From contig JAVKDP010000058.1 of NCBI GenBank assembly GCA_040222185.1, forward strand, positions 1-42,351: a stretch of 42,351 nt of DNA. The letters run 5' to 3'. Each line of letters starts with the position of its first letter. Position 1 is the first letter of the stretch. This DNA is from JAVKDP01 sp040222185. Its GTDB lineage: Bacteria > Bacteroidota > Rhodothermia > Balneolales > Balneolaceae. Shown piece by piece: positions 31,753-41,034 of the stretch. The position numbers and the translations under genes are program-made. The notes under the pieces were generated by a model. It ran no database searches and had not been told where the DNA came from. It was given only the letters and a program-made list of their open reading frames with translations.

Positions 31753-34700
31753 TTACATATTCCTTCTGTATTGCCCACCTACTTCGTACAATGCATGAGA
31801 AATCTGTCCTAAAGAAGCTACTTTAACGGTTTCCATAAGCTCGTCGAAGATATTTCCGTTGGTAATGGCTACCGTTTTAAGCCGTTCGATAGCAACCTTT
31901 GCATCGTTTTCGTTGCATTTCCAGAAAGCTTCTAAATTATCAATCTGCTGTTTCTTTTCCTCTTCGGTAGATCTAATCAATTCAACAGGTTTCAATTCTT
32001 CTTCAGCATTCTTAGCAAAGAAGGTGTTTACACCAATAATCGGTAGTTCACCCGTATGCTTCTTTGTTTCATAGTACAAGCTTTCGTCCTGGATTTTACC
32101 ACGCTGATACATGCTTTCCATTGCACCTAAAACACCGCCCCTTTCCGTGATTCGGTCAAACTCAGTAAGAATGGCTTCTTCTACCATATCGGTAAGTTCT
32201 TCAATGAAATAAGAACCCTGGTTGATGTTCTCGTTCTTGGCAGTTCCAAGCTCTTTATTAATGATCATCTGGATGGCCAAAGCTCTTCGTACCGACTCCT
32301 CAGTTGGTGTTGTAATTGCTTCATCGTAAGCATTGGTATGCAATGAGTTACAATTATCATAGATAGCTAATAAAGCTTGTAATGTAGTCCTGATATCGTT
32401 GAACTGAATCTCCTGTGCATGCAGCGAACGACCACTGGTCTGGATATGGTATTTCAGTTTTTGAGACCTGTCATTTGCGGAATATTTATTCTTCATGGCA
32501 ATCGCCCAAATACGCCGGGCTACCCTTCCGATAGCCGCATATTCAGGATCTAATCCATTACTAAAGAAGAACGACAGGTTATGTGCAAAGTCATCAATGT
32601 TTAATCCACGAGCCAGGTAGTATTCTACAAAAGTAAAACCGTTTGCCAGTGTAAAAGCAGCCTGGGTAATAGGATTAGCTCCTGCCTCTGCAATATGATA
32701 ACCTGAAATCGAAACTGAATAATAATTCCTGACTTTATGCTGAGTGAAGTACTCCTGGATATCACCCATCATCTTTAATGCAAACTCAGTGGAAAAAATA
32801 CAGGTGTTTTGCGCCTGGTCTTCTTTTAAAATATCGGCCTGAACCGTTCCGCGCACTACACTAAGGGCTTTTGCCTTGATTTGGGCATACACTTCAGGTT
32901 CAACCAGTTTATCACCAGATAACCCAAGTGTGCTTAAACCGAAACTGTTATTCCCAGCAGGAACCTCATTACTGTAGGTTGGTGCTTCAATTCCTCTTTC
33001 TTTGAAATAAGCTTCTACCCTCTTTTGCGCTTCTTCCCATTTGCCCTCTGCTTTCAGGTAGCGCTCTACTTCCTGGTCAATGGCTGTATTCATAAACATA
33101 GCCAATATCATCGGCGCCGGACCATTGATAGTCATTGATACAGAAGTAGTTGGAGACGTTAGCTCAAAACCTGAATAAAGCTTCTTCATATCATCCAGCG
33201 TACAAATACTCACACCAGAATTTCCAATCTTGCCATAGATATCCGGACGGTAACCAGGATCTTCACCATACAAGGTAACGGAGTCAAATGCAGTGGAAAG
33301 CCTGGATGCAGGCATCCCTTCACTTACAAAGTGGAATCTTTTATTCGTTCTCTCTGGAGTTCCTTCACCGGCAAACATACGTGTTGGATCTTCTCCTTCC
33401 CGCTTAAATGGAAATACACCAGCAGTATATGGGAAGTATCCCGGAAGATTTTCCTTCAGTGCAAACTTAAGCCGTTCGCCAGCATGTTTTGTTTTAGGAA
33501 GTGCTACTCTTGGTATCTTTAATCCACTCAGAGACTCTCTGTACAAGCTATTCTTAATTACTTTATCCCTGATCTGAATATCATATTCATCCTGGTTATA
33601 CTTTTCATAAAGCTCATCCCAGCCCTCTAATATCTTTTTAGGGAGAACATCCATTTCCTCTTCCCAGCGAGTCTTCATCTTACTAAGGCTTGGCAGTAAA
33701 TCCTGCTTACCATCACCTTTCAGGTTATCAAGCTGCTCAATTGTTCCTCGTATTTCATCCCATTTAGAAGCAATTTCAACTTGCTCTGAAGCCCATTTAT
33801 GATAACCACGAACCGAATCAGAGATTTCTGAAAGATATCGAACACGCTTGCCCGGTATGATAGCCTGGGTTTGAATATCATTTGCAGGCTCAGCATTCGT
33901 GTATAAACGACTTTGAAGCTCTATACCGTAATAGTCATTGATTTTATCAACGAGTGCTTTAAAAAGGCGATTTACACCTTCATCATTAAATTGTGCAGCA
34001 ATAGTAGGATAAACCGGCATTTCTTCTGGGTTTGAATGCCACTGCCCAAGGTTTCTGATCATTTGTTTACGTATATCACGAAGTGCATCATGAGAACCTT
34101 TCTTCTCAAACTTGTTAAGCACTACAAAATCAGCCAAATCAAGCATATTGATTTTTTCAAGCTGGGTAGCTGCTCCGTATTCACTCGTCATTACATACAG
34201 CGGAATATCTGTCAGGTCTACAATTTCAGTACCGCTTTGCCCTATTCCACTGGTTTCCACAATTATAAGCCCGAAACCAGCCACTTTAAATAACTCAACC
34301 ACTCCTTTCAATGCAGCACTTGTAGAACGATTTGAAGCCCTTGTAGCCAAACTTCTCATAAACACCCGTTCGGTATCAATACTGTTCATTCGGATTCGGT
34401 CGCCTAATAAAGCACCACCAGTTTTGAGCCTTGAAGGATCTACAGAAATAATACCAATTTTAAGATCTTCGAATTCAGTAAGAAAACGTCGAACTAGCTC
34501 ATCAGTTAAAGAGCTTTTACCAGCTCCACCAGTACCAGTTATTCCTATTAACGGAATCTTATCTAAAGTATCAGGTAGTAACTCTTTTCCATTGCTATCA
34601 AGTAACTTATCATTATGAAAAGATATAATTTCAGAATGATCATTCTCTAATGCAGTTACAGCTTTTGCCAGTGCAATAGTGTCTTTTTGAGAGATACGGG

Positions 34701-35220
34701 AAACATCAATTTTACCTACTTCTACAGGGTCAAAGTCACACTGATACAACATGAAGTTAATCATGCCTTGAAGCCCCATTTTACTTCCATCTTCTACTGA
34801 AAAAATTCGGGTAACACCTGATTCATGTAAATCGTCAATCTCTTCCTGGACGATTACGCCTCCTCCTCCTCCAAATACTTTAATATGGCTTGCACCATTT
34901 TCTCTGAGGAGCTCAATCATATATTTGAAATACTCAACATGTCCGCCTTGATAAGAACTGATAGCTATTCCCTGTACATCTTCCTGGATGGCACAATTCA
35001 CAATCTCATGTACTGACCTGTTATGGCCCAAATGGATAACCTCAGCTCCACTACTTTGCAAGATGCGTCGCATAATGTTAATACTGGCATCATGCCCGTC
35101 AAATAAACTAGCTGCAGTTACAAACCGAACTTTGTTCTTTGATTTATATGGTTTTGAAGTAAAGAGATCAATACCGGCACTATCCTCTTCCGAGGTTGAC
35201 TTCTTCGTTTTCGTCGACAT
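31753..35220 (-). CDS. icmF: Fused isobutyryl-CoA mutase (IcmF)
   Basis: This 1155-residue protein is in the size range of IcmF. It joins an N-terminal B12-binding domain (about 30-165; His43 in FDGHDASINIMRR is the cobalt ligand), a MeaI-type GTPase chaperone domain (P-loop TGTGGAGKSS, 228-237; ETSGIGQSG; NKFEKKG), and a C-terminal acyl-CoA mutase. Substrate-pocket segment RMFAGEGTPERTNKRFHF has Phe, as expected for isobutyryl/butyryl rather than methylmalonyl substrates. The reaction interconverts isobutyryl- and n-butyryl-CoA, feeding branched-chain amino acid or fatty acid metabolism. The gene stands alone and diverges from osmC. Confidence 0.96.
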   Translation of the reverse strand: MSTKTKKSTSEEDSAGIDLFTSKPYKSKNKVRFVTAASLFDGHDASINIMRRILQSSGAEVIHLGHNRSVHEIVNCAIQEDVQGIAISSYQGGHVEYFKYMIELLRENGASHIKVFGGGGGVIVQEEIDDLHESGVTRIFSVEDGSKMGLQGMINFMLYQCDFDPVEVGKIDVSRISQKDTIALAKAVTALENDHSEIISFHNDKLLDSNGKELLPDTLDKIPLIGITGTGGAGKSSLTDELVRRFLTEFEDLKIGIISVDPSRLKTGGALLGDRIRMNSIDTERVFMRSLATRASNRSTSAALKGVVELFKVAGFGLIIVETSGIGQSGTEIVDLTDIPLYVMTSEYGAATQLEKINMLDLADFVVLNKFEKKGSHDALRDIRKQMIRNLGQWHSNPEEMPVYPTIAAQFNDEGVNRLFKALVDKINDYYGIELQSRLYTNAEPANDIQTQAIIPGKRVRYLSEISDSVRGYHKWASEQVEIASKWDEIRGTIEQLDNLKGDGKQDLLPSLSKMKTRWEEEMDVLPKKILEGWDELYEKYNQDEYDIQIRDKVIKNSLYRESLSGLKIPRVALPKTKHAGERLKFALKENLPGYFPYTAGVFPFKREGEDPTRMFAGEGTPERTNKRFHFVSEGMPASRLSTAFDSVTLYGEDPGYRPDIYGKIGNSGVSICTLDDMKKLYSGFELTSPTTSVSMTINGPAPMILAMFMNTAIDQEVERYLKAEGKWEEAQKRVEAYFKERGIEAPTYSNEVPAGNNSFGLSTLGLSGDKLVEPEVYAQIKAKALSVVRGTVQADILKEDQAQNTCIFSTEFALKMMGDIQEYFTQHKVRNYYSVSISGYHIAEAGANPITQAAFTLANGFTFVEYYLARGLNIDDFAHNLSFFFSNGLDPEYAAIGRVARRIWAIAMKNKYSANDRSQKLKYHIQTSGRSLHAQEIQFNDIRTTLQALLAIYDNCNSLHTNAYDEAITTPTEESVRRALAIQMIINKELGTAKNENINQGSYFIEELTDMVEEAILTEFDRITERGGVLGAMESMYQRGKIQDESLYYETKKHTGELPIIGVNTFFAKNAEEELKPVELIRSTEEEKKQQIDNLEAFWKCNENDAKVAIERLKTVAITNGNIFDELMETVKVASLGQISHALYEVGGQYRRNM

Positions 35221-35252
35221 CTATATAGGTTTTAAGTATTTGGAAGCGGTTC

Positions 35253-35260
35253 CAAAGATA
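35253..35260 (-). promoter_or_regulatory. FCB-type -7 promoter box for icmF
   Basis: The minus strand reads TATCTTTG, a full TAnnTTTG match, predicting a start near 35246 and a leader of about 26 bases. No good -33 TTG is present at the expected distance. Confidence 0.5.
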
Positions 35261-35270
35261 GGAAAATGAT

Positions 35271-35299
35271 CAACTAGTTGTTTGATACAAATACAACTA
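35271..35299. promoter_or_regulatory. Operator-like palindromes between icmF and osmC
   Basis: CAACTAGTTG (35271-35280) is a perfect 10-base palindrome. TAGTTGT (35275-35281) and ACAACTA (35293-35299) form a 7-base inverted repeat with an 11-base spacer. They lie just upstream of the icmF -7 box, where a repressor would block transcription. The reverse-strand 10-mer TGTATCAAAC (35280-35289) is inside. Confidence 0.4.
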
Positions 35300-35394
35300 A
35301 AAAGATCATTTTACATCGCTGCTTCATAAAACCCTCACATAAGTTAAATAGTTTCAAATACGCCGTAGTTAATCAACCCTTAAAACCACACGTC

Positions 35395-35850
35395 ATGTCA
35401 AATCAACACTTATACGAGGTAGATCTTCAGTGGAAACTAGACAGAGAGGGTTCTTTAAGCTCGCCTGTATTGGATAACACCATTGAAGTGGTAACTCCTC
35501 CCGAGTTTCCAAAAGGTATCGCAGGAAAATGGTCTCCTGAACACTTATTCGTAGCTTCTGTAAGCAGTTGCATGATGACTACCTTTCTTGCCATTGCTGA
35601 AAACTCAGGATTCGAGTTCCAGGATTTAACCATTAATGCAGTAGGTAAACTTGAACGCGTAGACAAGAAGTTCATCATTACTGAAATTCAACTTAACCCT
35701 GTGCTAACCATCAATGATCAGAGCAAATCGGAGAAAGGGCTTCGTATCCTGGAGAAATCAGAAGCTGCGTGCCTGATTTCAAACTCTATCACTTCAAAGA
35801 TTAAGCTAACTATTGAAATTATAGTAAGGGAAGAATCGGTGCAGTATTGA
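35395..35850 (+). CDS. OsmC/Ohr-family peroxiredoxin
   Basis: This 151-residue protein has the two conserved redox cysteines, one in SSCMMTTFLAIAENSG and one in SEAACLISNSI, plus the EHLFVASVSS helix start. Ohr/OsmC proteins reduce organic or fatty acid hydroperoxides. The start is the ATG at 35395 (MSNQHLYEVDLQW). In-frame sequence back to 35278 has no conserved features and covers the likely promoter. It converges with the Ig-like lipoprotein gene. Confidence 0.9.
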   Translation: MSNQHLYEVDLQWKLDREGSLSSPVLDNTIEVVTPPEFPKGIAGKWSPEHLFVASVSSCMMTTFLAIAENSGFEFQDLTINAVGKLERVDKKFIITEIQLNPVLTINDQSKSEKGLRILEKSEAACLISNSITSKIKLTIEIIVREESVQY

Positions 35851-35904
35851 AAAATAAAAGTATTTAGCGTGTATGGATACTTTCGCTATTGACTCCACCT
35901 ATAT

Positions 35905-37524
35905 TTAGAATTGAATAATTACTTCAGATGTAAAACCAGTTTGAACTTTAACATTCTGGCGAATATAGTAAGGCTCAGGAGCTATATAAGGATCCACAGA
36001 GCCTTCATCCCATATTCCATTACCGTTAATATCCTGGTACACTCTAAGCTTATAATTTAAAGGCGGCAGGTTTTCGATCAATACATTTTGAGTAAATACG
36101 GAATCAATTGAAATAGAAGCTGTTTCATTTTTCAATTGATAGTTATAAACGATTGAGGAATCAGCAGACTCAACGCTCACTTCGATTTCTCCAAGTTCAA
36201 TGGCATCCCAAATATCCATATTAAACAGTTTTCGTCTCTGGGTAGCAGGATTCCAAATTAAAAACTGGTAATCTACTCCTTCAATCCAACTTTCCTGCGG
36301 ATCTATATATAATATATTCCCTTCTGCCCTTATGTTAGGCCAGTCATCAAAGCTTAGTTCCCCTTCAACAACTACTGTCGAATCAAAAATCATCGGGTCA
36401 GATATAGGTCCGGCATATACAATTTCTACACTTTGGTTAAGTAACAGCCCTGAAGCAGTCTTGTTTTCAATGATTCTTTGATTTGTAGTATCCACTTGAG
36501 CACTACCTTCAAAGCTTATATCATCGCTCAAAACCGAGTTGTCAGCCACATCTCCTACCCCTTCAAAATTTATGGTAAATGTTTCTGAAGCTGATAATGG
36601 AACTTCAGCCTGAGCGTACAGAACAAACGGGTCGTCTTTGGATATATAAAGAGGGTATCCGGAGCTAAAGCTATTACCTAAAGAGTCGAAAACTGTTACT
36701 TTTGGATTCTCATTTACTACAATATTCTCGTTAAACCTAAGTCTTAATCTTTGAGAAGAAAACATGCCAACTCCCTGAAGTCTCGGTGCTAATGTATCCC
36801 TTTTCACTAAATACAATACATCCAGGGTGTCTTTGCCTTCCTTTTCAAGATTCAGGATTTCCCTGTTAAATGGTTGGGCCGCCTCAGAGCGTTGATCCCA
36901 TATCTTGTTCCGGTTCCTGTCGTCCACATAAAAGGCTTTGTAATCTCCTTCTCCCAAATATGAAAACCTGAATACACCACCCGTATCTGTCTCTGCCTGG
37001 TAATTAGCTCTTTCGTTTAAATCAATTGGCATTCGATAGAGCAACACTTTTAGGTTTTCATCTCCGCTCCCATCTTCAGCTGATCTTATTCTTCCAATAA
37101 TACTTCCATCATCTATTTCATCTCCGGTAGAAACTGCAATTGTTATGGGAGTTCCAATCTCATTGTTCTTCGTGTCCCTGATTTTTGAGCCCAGTGTAAG
37201 AATCACAGTAGAGGAATCAGGAAGCTCGCTCTCAAATTCTATAATTAATTTCTTTTTTTTCCATTTCACTGAGTATTCAAGATCTAGATCAGGCTCAATA
37301 TTTATGTTCCCCGATAGGCTTGAACGGTTTACATATTCATCGAATTGAAATTCAAACTTCTTTCCTTTAAAGTTCGTAGTGCCTGTTTCCGGGCTTGTTT
37401 CCAGAATTTTTGGACCAACTGAATCTCTCGGCCCTCCTGTTGGTGCTATAGGAGTAGCGCAAGAAATACACATCAATAAAACTACTAACACATTGATGTG
37501 ATATAACGACCTATTTTTTTTCAC
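35905..37524 (-). CDS. Ig-like domain (SbsA-type) lipoprotein, GTG start
   Basis: This gives about 539 residues starting at the GTG at 37524 (KKNRSLYHINVLVVLLMCIS then Cys as the lipid anchor, followed by ATPIAPTGGPRDS). An in-frame ATG at 37602 would put 26 extra residues before the signal peptide and leave one base to the divergent gene, so I reject it. The APTGGPRD start and a first Ig-like domain (about 30-130, LETSPETGTTNFKGKKFEFQ) are typical of a Bacteroidota lipoprotein family. Two calcium-type DxNxNxxWD loops occur (DRNRNKIWD, DINGNGIWD). Function unknown, surface or periplasmic. Confidence 0.8.
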   Translation of the reverse strand: MKKNRSLYHINVLVVLLMCISCATPIAPTGGPRDSVGPKILETSPETGTTNFKGKKFEFQFDEYVNRSSLSGNINIEPDLDLEYSVKWKKKKLIIEFESELPDSSTVILTLGSKIRDTKNNEIGTPITIAVSTGDEIDDGSIIGRIRSAEDGSGDENLKVLLYRMPIDLNERANYQAETDTGGVFRFSYLGEGDYKAFYVDDRNRNKIWDQRSEAAQPFNREILNLEKEGKDTLDVLYLVKRDTLAPRLQGVGMFSSQRLRLRFNENIVVNENPKVTVFDSLGNSFSSGYPLYISKDDPFVLYAQAEVPLSASETFTINFEGVGDVADNSVLSDDISFEGSAQVDTTNQRIIENKTASGLLLNQSVEIVYAGPISDPMIFDSTVVVEGELSFDDWPNIRAEGNILYIDPQESWIEGVDYQFLIWNPATQRRKLFNMDIWDAIELGEIEVSVESADSSIVYNYQLKNETASISIDSVFTQNVLIENLPPLNYKLRVYQDINGNGIWDEGSVDPYIAPEPYYIRQNVKVQTGFTSEVIIQF

Positions 37525-37603
37525 GAATATTGCTTTGTACTTTTTTAAAAGTGAAATATACAAATGGGATTGCACAAATTTTTGTACAGCATAAACTAAC
37601 AAA

Positions 37604-38932
37604 ATGAGAATCGGGATTACTACTTTAAATTTTACTTACTTCAAGGTTGTTGCCGGGCTGTTTCTGATTTTCACCTTTTCGAATTGTCATTCGTATATGC
37701 TCGATGACGCTCAATTTGATATTCGAGATAGTTTTGCTGATGGAGATTATGAAAGATCAGAAAGACTTCTGGCCAAATTCGGAGAGAAAAACATCTATAA
37801 ATCAAAGGATGCAATTCTCTGGAACCTTGAAAATGGAATGGTTCAGCACTTTATCGGAAATTATGATTCTAGTACCGCTTTCTTTTCAGCTGCTGAACTT
37901 GGAATTGAGGATGCATACACAAAAAGTATAAGCCGTGGGGTTCTATCTTTCATAGGAAACGATAATAAACTGGTTTATAACGGCGAACCTTATGAAGACA
38001 TCTATCTTAACGCCTTTAAAGCTTTAAACTTCATCCATCTAAAAGACTGGGAAGGTGCTCTTGTTGAAACAAGAAGAATGGCATTTAAGATGGAGCAACT
38101 TGATATCAAGATAAAAGGCCTTGCTGATGCATTCGCTAAATCGGACACAAGTGGAAACGTGGAGTGGAAATCGGAGAATGTAAATATTCAGAATAGTGCC
38201 CTCAGCCATTATCTGGCTACCATATTATATGCTAAATCCGGAAAACCTGATGACGCCAGGATTGAATTCGAGAAACTAGGAATTGCTTTTAAAGAACAAT
38301 CAACGGTATGGGGTGTTGACACATTTGATGTCTCTAATCTTGAGACCATAAAAGAACCTGAAACCTATAATGTACTATTAACTGGTTTTACCGGTCAAAA
38401 CCCGATTAAGCACCAGAATGATGTTCGGATATTTACTGATAATGGATACCTCAAGTTTTCATTCCCGGAACTTGAAATCCTGAACTCGGAAATATATAGC
38501 ATACAAGCTGTTATTAATGGCAAAACAGTTGTTGGGCTTGATTTAATAGAAGAAATGGACCTGGTTTCAGCTGAGGTTTATAAAGCCAAAGAACCTATTA
38601 TATACGGCCGGGCGCTTGCAAGAGCGCTTATTAAGGAAGGTGCCTCTAAAGTAATTACCAATGCGGTTAAGGAAGAAAACAAAACCATTGGAGAGGCATT
38701 AGGACTATTGAGCCTTTTCTTTAAAGAAGCTACTGAAAAGGCTGACCTGAGAGGCTGGCAAACGCTACCTGGTCAGGCATGGATGAATGTCATAAAACTA
38801 CCTCCCGGAACTCATAAAATAGAACTTGAGTATCTCTCTGAAAACAGGATCGTATTGTTTTATGATGAATTTGAAGTAGAAATACGCCCTGATACTAAAC
38901 TAGAACTTGTCGAATCTATTTACTCGTACTAA
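37604..38932 (+). CDS. COG3014-like lipoprotein, hypothetical
   Basis: This 442-residue protein has a lipoprotein signal ending LIFTFSNC, with Cys as anchor. Mostly helical repeat-like sequence follows, then a C-terminal beta part (LPPGTHKIELEYLSE, VLFYDEFEVEIRPDTKLELV). Segments such as YLNAFKALNFIHLKDWEGAL with VETRR resemble COG3014, a family usually encoded beside LpoB-like lipoproteins. The next gene is LpoB-like, which supports that reading. The match is from pattern and context, not a search. A role near peptidoglycan synthases or the outer membrane is possible. Confidence 0.65.
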   Translation: MRIGITTLNFTYFKVVAGLFLIFTFSNCHSYMLDDAQFDIRDSFADGDYERSERLLAKFGEKNIYKSKDAILWNLENGMVQHFIGNYDSSTAFFSAAELGIEDAYTKSISRGVLSFIGNDNKLVYNGEPYEDIYLNAFKALNFIHLKDWEGALVETRRMAFKMEQLDIKIKGLADAFAKSDTSGNVEWKSENVNIQNSALSHYLATILYAKSGKPDDARIEFEKLGIAFKEQSTVWGVDTFDVSNLETIKEPETYNVLLTGFTGQNPIKHQNDVRIFTDNGYLKFSFPELEILNSEIYSIQAVINGKTVVGLDLIEEMDLVSAEVYKAKEPIIYGRALARALIKEGASKVITNAVKEENKTIGEALGLLSLFFKEATEKADLRGWQTLPGQAWMNVIKLPPGTHKIELEYLSENRIVLFYDEFEVEIRPDTKLELVESIYSY

Positions 38933-38963
38933 AAGAACATTAACCTAAATCAATAATAACGCT

Positions 38964-39569
38964 ATGAAATACTCACTACTAAGCTGCTTGATGCTTTTTA
39001 TGCTTATAACAGCATGTACCCCTTCTAATAAGGTTACAAGATTAGACCCAAATACAACTACTGACCTTTCAGGTCGTTGGAATGATACCGATGCAAGGCT
39101 TGTATCTGAAGAAATGATTAGTGATGCACTAACCAAACCCTGGTTAAATCAATTCAGCAGAAACAATCAAAAGCCTCCTGTTGTAATTGTTGGAAGGGTC
39201 AGAAATGAAAGTATGGAACATATCGATACTGAAGTTTTCACCAAAGAAATGGAAAGAGCTTTTGTTAACTCGGGCTCTGTATCAATTGTGGCAAATGCTC
39301 AAGAACGTTCTGATATCAGAGATGAACGAGAAGACCAGCAAGCAAACGCCTCCGTCGAAACAACGAAAAGAATGGCACAGGAACTTGGAGCTGACTTCAT
39401 GCTCATTGGAAACATTAGCTCTATTGTAGATGAAACAGTGAATAATAAAACAGTAGCTGTTTTTTACACCACTAACCTTGAGTTGATTAATGTGGAGACC
39501 AATCAAAAAGTCTGGATCGGTAATAAGAAGATCAAGAAACTAATTGAGCGACGTAATTACAGGGGTTAA
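38964..39569 (+). CDS. LpoB-like penicillin-binding-protein activator lipoprotein
   Basis: This 201-residue protein has a signal and lipobox (LMLFMLITAC) and then the LpoB pattern: DLSGRWNDTDARLVSEEMIS, PPVVIVGRVRNESMEHIDTE, ELGADFMLIGNISSIVDE, TTNLELINVETNQKVWIGNK. LpoB-type proteins stimulate class A penicillin-binding proteins from the outer membrane in E. coli; homologues here are less studied. It is 31 bases after the COG3014-like gene and followed by a terminator, so the two form an operon. Confidence 0.85.
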   Translation: MKYSLLSCLMLFMLITACTPSNKVTRLDPNTTTDLSGRWNDTDARLVSEEMISDALTKPWLNQFSRNNQKPPVVIVGRVRNESMEHIDTEVFTKEMERAFVNSGSVSIVANAQERSDIRDEREDQQANASVETTKRMAQELGADFMLIGNISSIVDETVNNKTVAVFYTTNLELINVETNQKVWIGNKKIKKLIERRNYRG

Positions 39570-39587
39570 TTTTAATCCTCTTTTTTA

Positions 39588-39621
39588 GAAAAGGTTTTCT
39601 GTTTTCAGAAAGCCTTTTTTT
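39588..39621 (+). terminator. Rho-independent terminator after the LpoB-like gene
   Basis: AAAAGGTTTTCTG (39589-39601) pairs with CAGAAAGCCTTTT (39606-39618), with one T-G pair, around a 4-base loop. A T-run extends to 39621. It ends only 11 bases before the pncB ATG. Confidence 0.85.
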
Positions 39622-39632
39622 ATTTTGCACCT

Positions 39633-41030
39633 ATGCATCTATCCTACCCTGCTATCTATAGTGATTTCTACGAGCTTACAATGGCTCAGGGGTATTTTTT
39701 ATCTGGTAAACATCTCGAGAAAGCCTCTTTCGATTATTTTTTCAGGAAATGCCCGTTCAATGGTGGATATGTTGTTTTTGCAGGGCTAACGGATTTTCTT
39801 GACTTGCTTTCGGAGTTTAAATTCGGAACCAAGGAACTCTCGTACCTGAAACAAAAAGGCTTTAAGAGTGAATTCCTGGAGCATTTAAAGTCCTTTCAGT
39901 TTACAGGGACTATCCATTCAGTAAAAGAAGGCGAAATTATATTCCCGAACGAGCCTGTTGTACGAGTTGAAGGAACAATCCTCGAAGCCCAAATCATTGA
40001 AACATTATTACTTAATATTTTAAACTTTGAGTCGCTGGTTGCAACAAAAGCTTCAAGGATAAGAGCTGTAGCAGGTGATAAACTGGTTCTGGATTTTGGC
40101 CTGCGAAGATCTCAGGCATTTGGAGGGTTACATGCGAGCAAAGCATCCATCATTGGTGGACTGAATGGAACCTCAAACGTATACGCCGGACTTGTTTTTG
40201 GTCTCGATATAAGCGGCACTATGGCTCATTCCTGGATTCAATCTTTTGAAGATGAACTCACTGCTTTTCGAACTTATTCGGAGCACTACCCTGACTCCAC
40301 TGTGCTGCTTGTTGATACTTACGATACATTAAAGAGTGGCATCCCGAATGCAATAACAGTAGCAAAAGAGCTTGAAGAGAAAGGGTATAAACTTAAAGCC
40401 GTCAGACTCGATAGCGGTGATCTGGCATACTTCTCAAAAAAAGCACGCCAACAACTTGATAAAGCCGGATTGCAATATGTTCAGATTGCAATTTCAAACC
40501 AGCTGGATGAACACCTGATCAAAAGCCTGAATGATCAACATGCGCCAATCGATATTTTCGGTGTGGGAACCAAGCTGGTAACTGCCTATGATAACCCTGC
40601 ACTCGATGGAGTATATAAACTAAGCTCAATTGATGGTCGCCCTACCCTTAAGATTTCGGAGAATGTGGAAAAAGTAACATTACCTGCTTCAAAGAAAATC
40701 ACAAGATTTTATAACTCAGACGGGAGCTTCAATTGCGATGGAATTTCACTTGTTGAGGAAGAAGAATTAAACGTGTTGGAGCACCCTTATTTTCCTCTTA
40801 AGAAAACACCTGTGGCAGAGCTTAAATCTCAAGAGTTGCTATCACCTGTTGTTGTTGATGGAAAAATCACAACTAAGTCTTATACTGCTTACGAATGTGC
40901 TGAGTATGCCAAATCACAGCTTCAGAAACTCAACCCTGAACATAAACGATTTGACAATCCCCATGTATATAAAGTCGGGATAAGTGAAAGGCTTGCTGAC
41001 TTGAGAAATCGTTTAATTGATAAAAAATAA
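39633..41030 (+). CDS. pncB: Nicotinate phosphoribosyltransferase
   Basis: This 465-residue enzyme converts nicotinate plus PRPP to nicotinate mononucleotide in the Preiss-Handler NAD salvage route. Family segments are YSDFYELTMAQGYF, LDFGLRRSQAFGGLHASKAS, GTMAHSWIQSFEDE (active-site His), VRLDSGDLAYFSKKAR and FGVGTKLVTAYDNPALDGVY. The gene starts 11 bases after a terminator, so its promoter may overlap that hairpin's tail (TTTATTTTG). pncA follows immediately. Confidence 0.97.
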   Translation: MHLSYPAIYSDFYELTMAQGYFLSGKHLEKASFDYFFRKCPFNGGYVVFAGLTDFLDLLSEFKFGTKELSYLKQKGFKSEFLEHLKSFQFTGTIHSVKEGEIIFPNEPVVRVEGTILEAQIIETLLLNILNFESLVATKASRIRAVAGDKLVLDFGLRRSQAFGGLHASKASIIGGLNGTSNVYAGLVFGLDISGTMAHSWIQSFEDELTAFRTYSEHYPDSTVLLVDTYDTLKSGIPNAITVAKELEEKGYKLKAVRLDSGDLAYFSKKARQQLDKAGLQYVQIAISNQLDEHLIKSLNDQHAPIDIFGVGTKLVTAYDNPALDGVYKLSSIDGRPTLKISENVEKVTLPASKKITRFYNSDGSFNCDGISLVEEEELNVLEHPYFPLKKTPVAELKSQELLSPVVVDGKITTKSYTAYECAEYAKSQLQKLNPEHKRFDNPHVYKVGISERLADLRNRLIDKK

Positions 41031-41034
41031 TTCG

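Noticed and set aside
34112..34618. A 168-codon frame opposite icmF
   Set aside because: It lies fully antisense to a strongly conserved enzyme and shows no domain of its own.
35857..35883. Inverted repeat AAAGTAT/ATACTTT between osmC and the Ig-like gene
   Set aside because: The stem is short and AT-only with a 13-base loop; too weak to call a terminator.
37525..37602. In-frame upstream ATG for the Ig-like lipoprotein
   Set aside because: It would place residues before a good lipoprotein signal and leave one base to the divergent gene.
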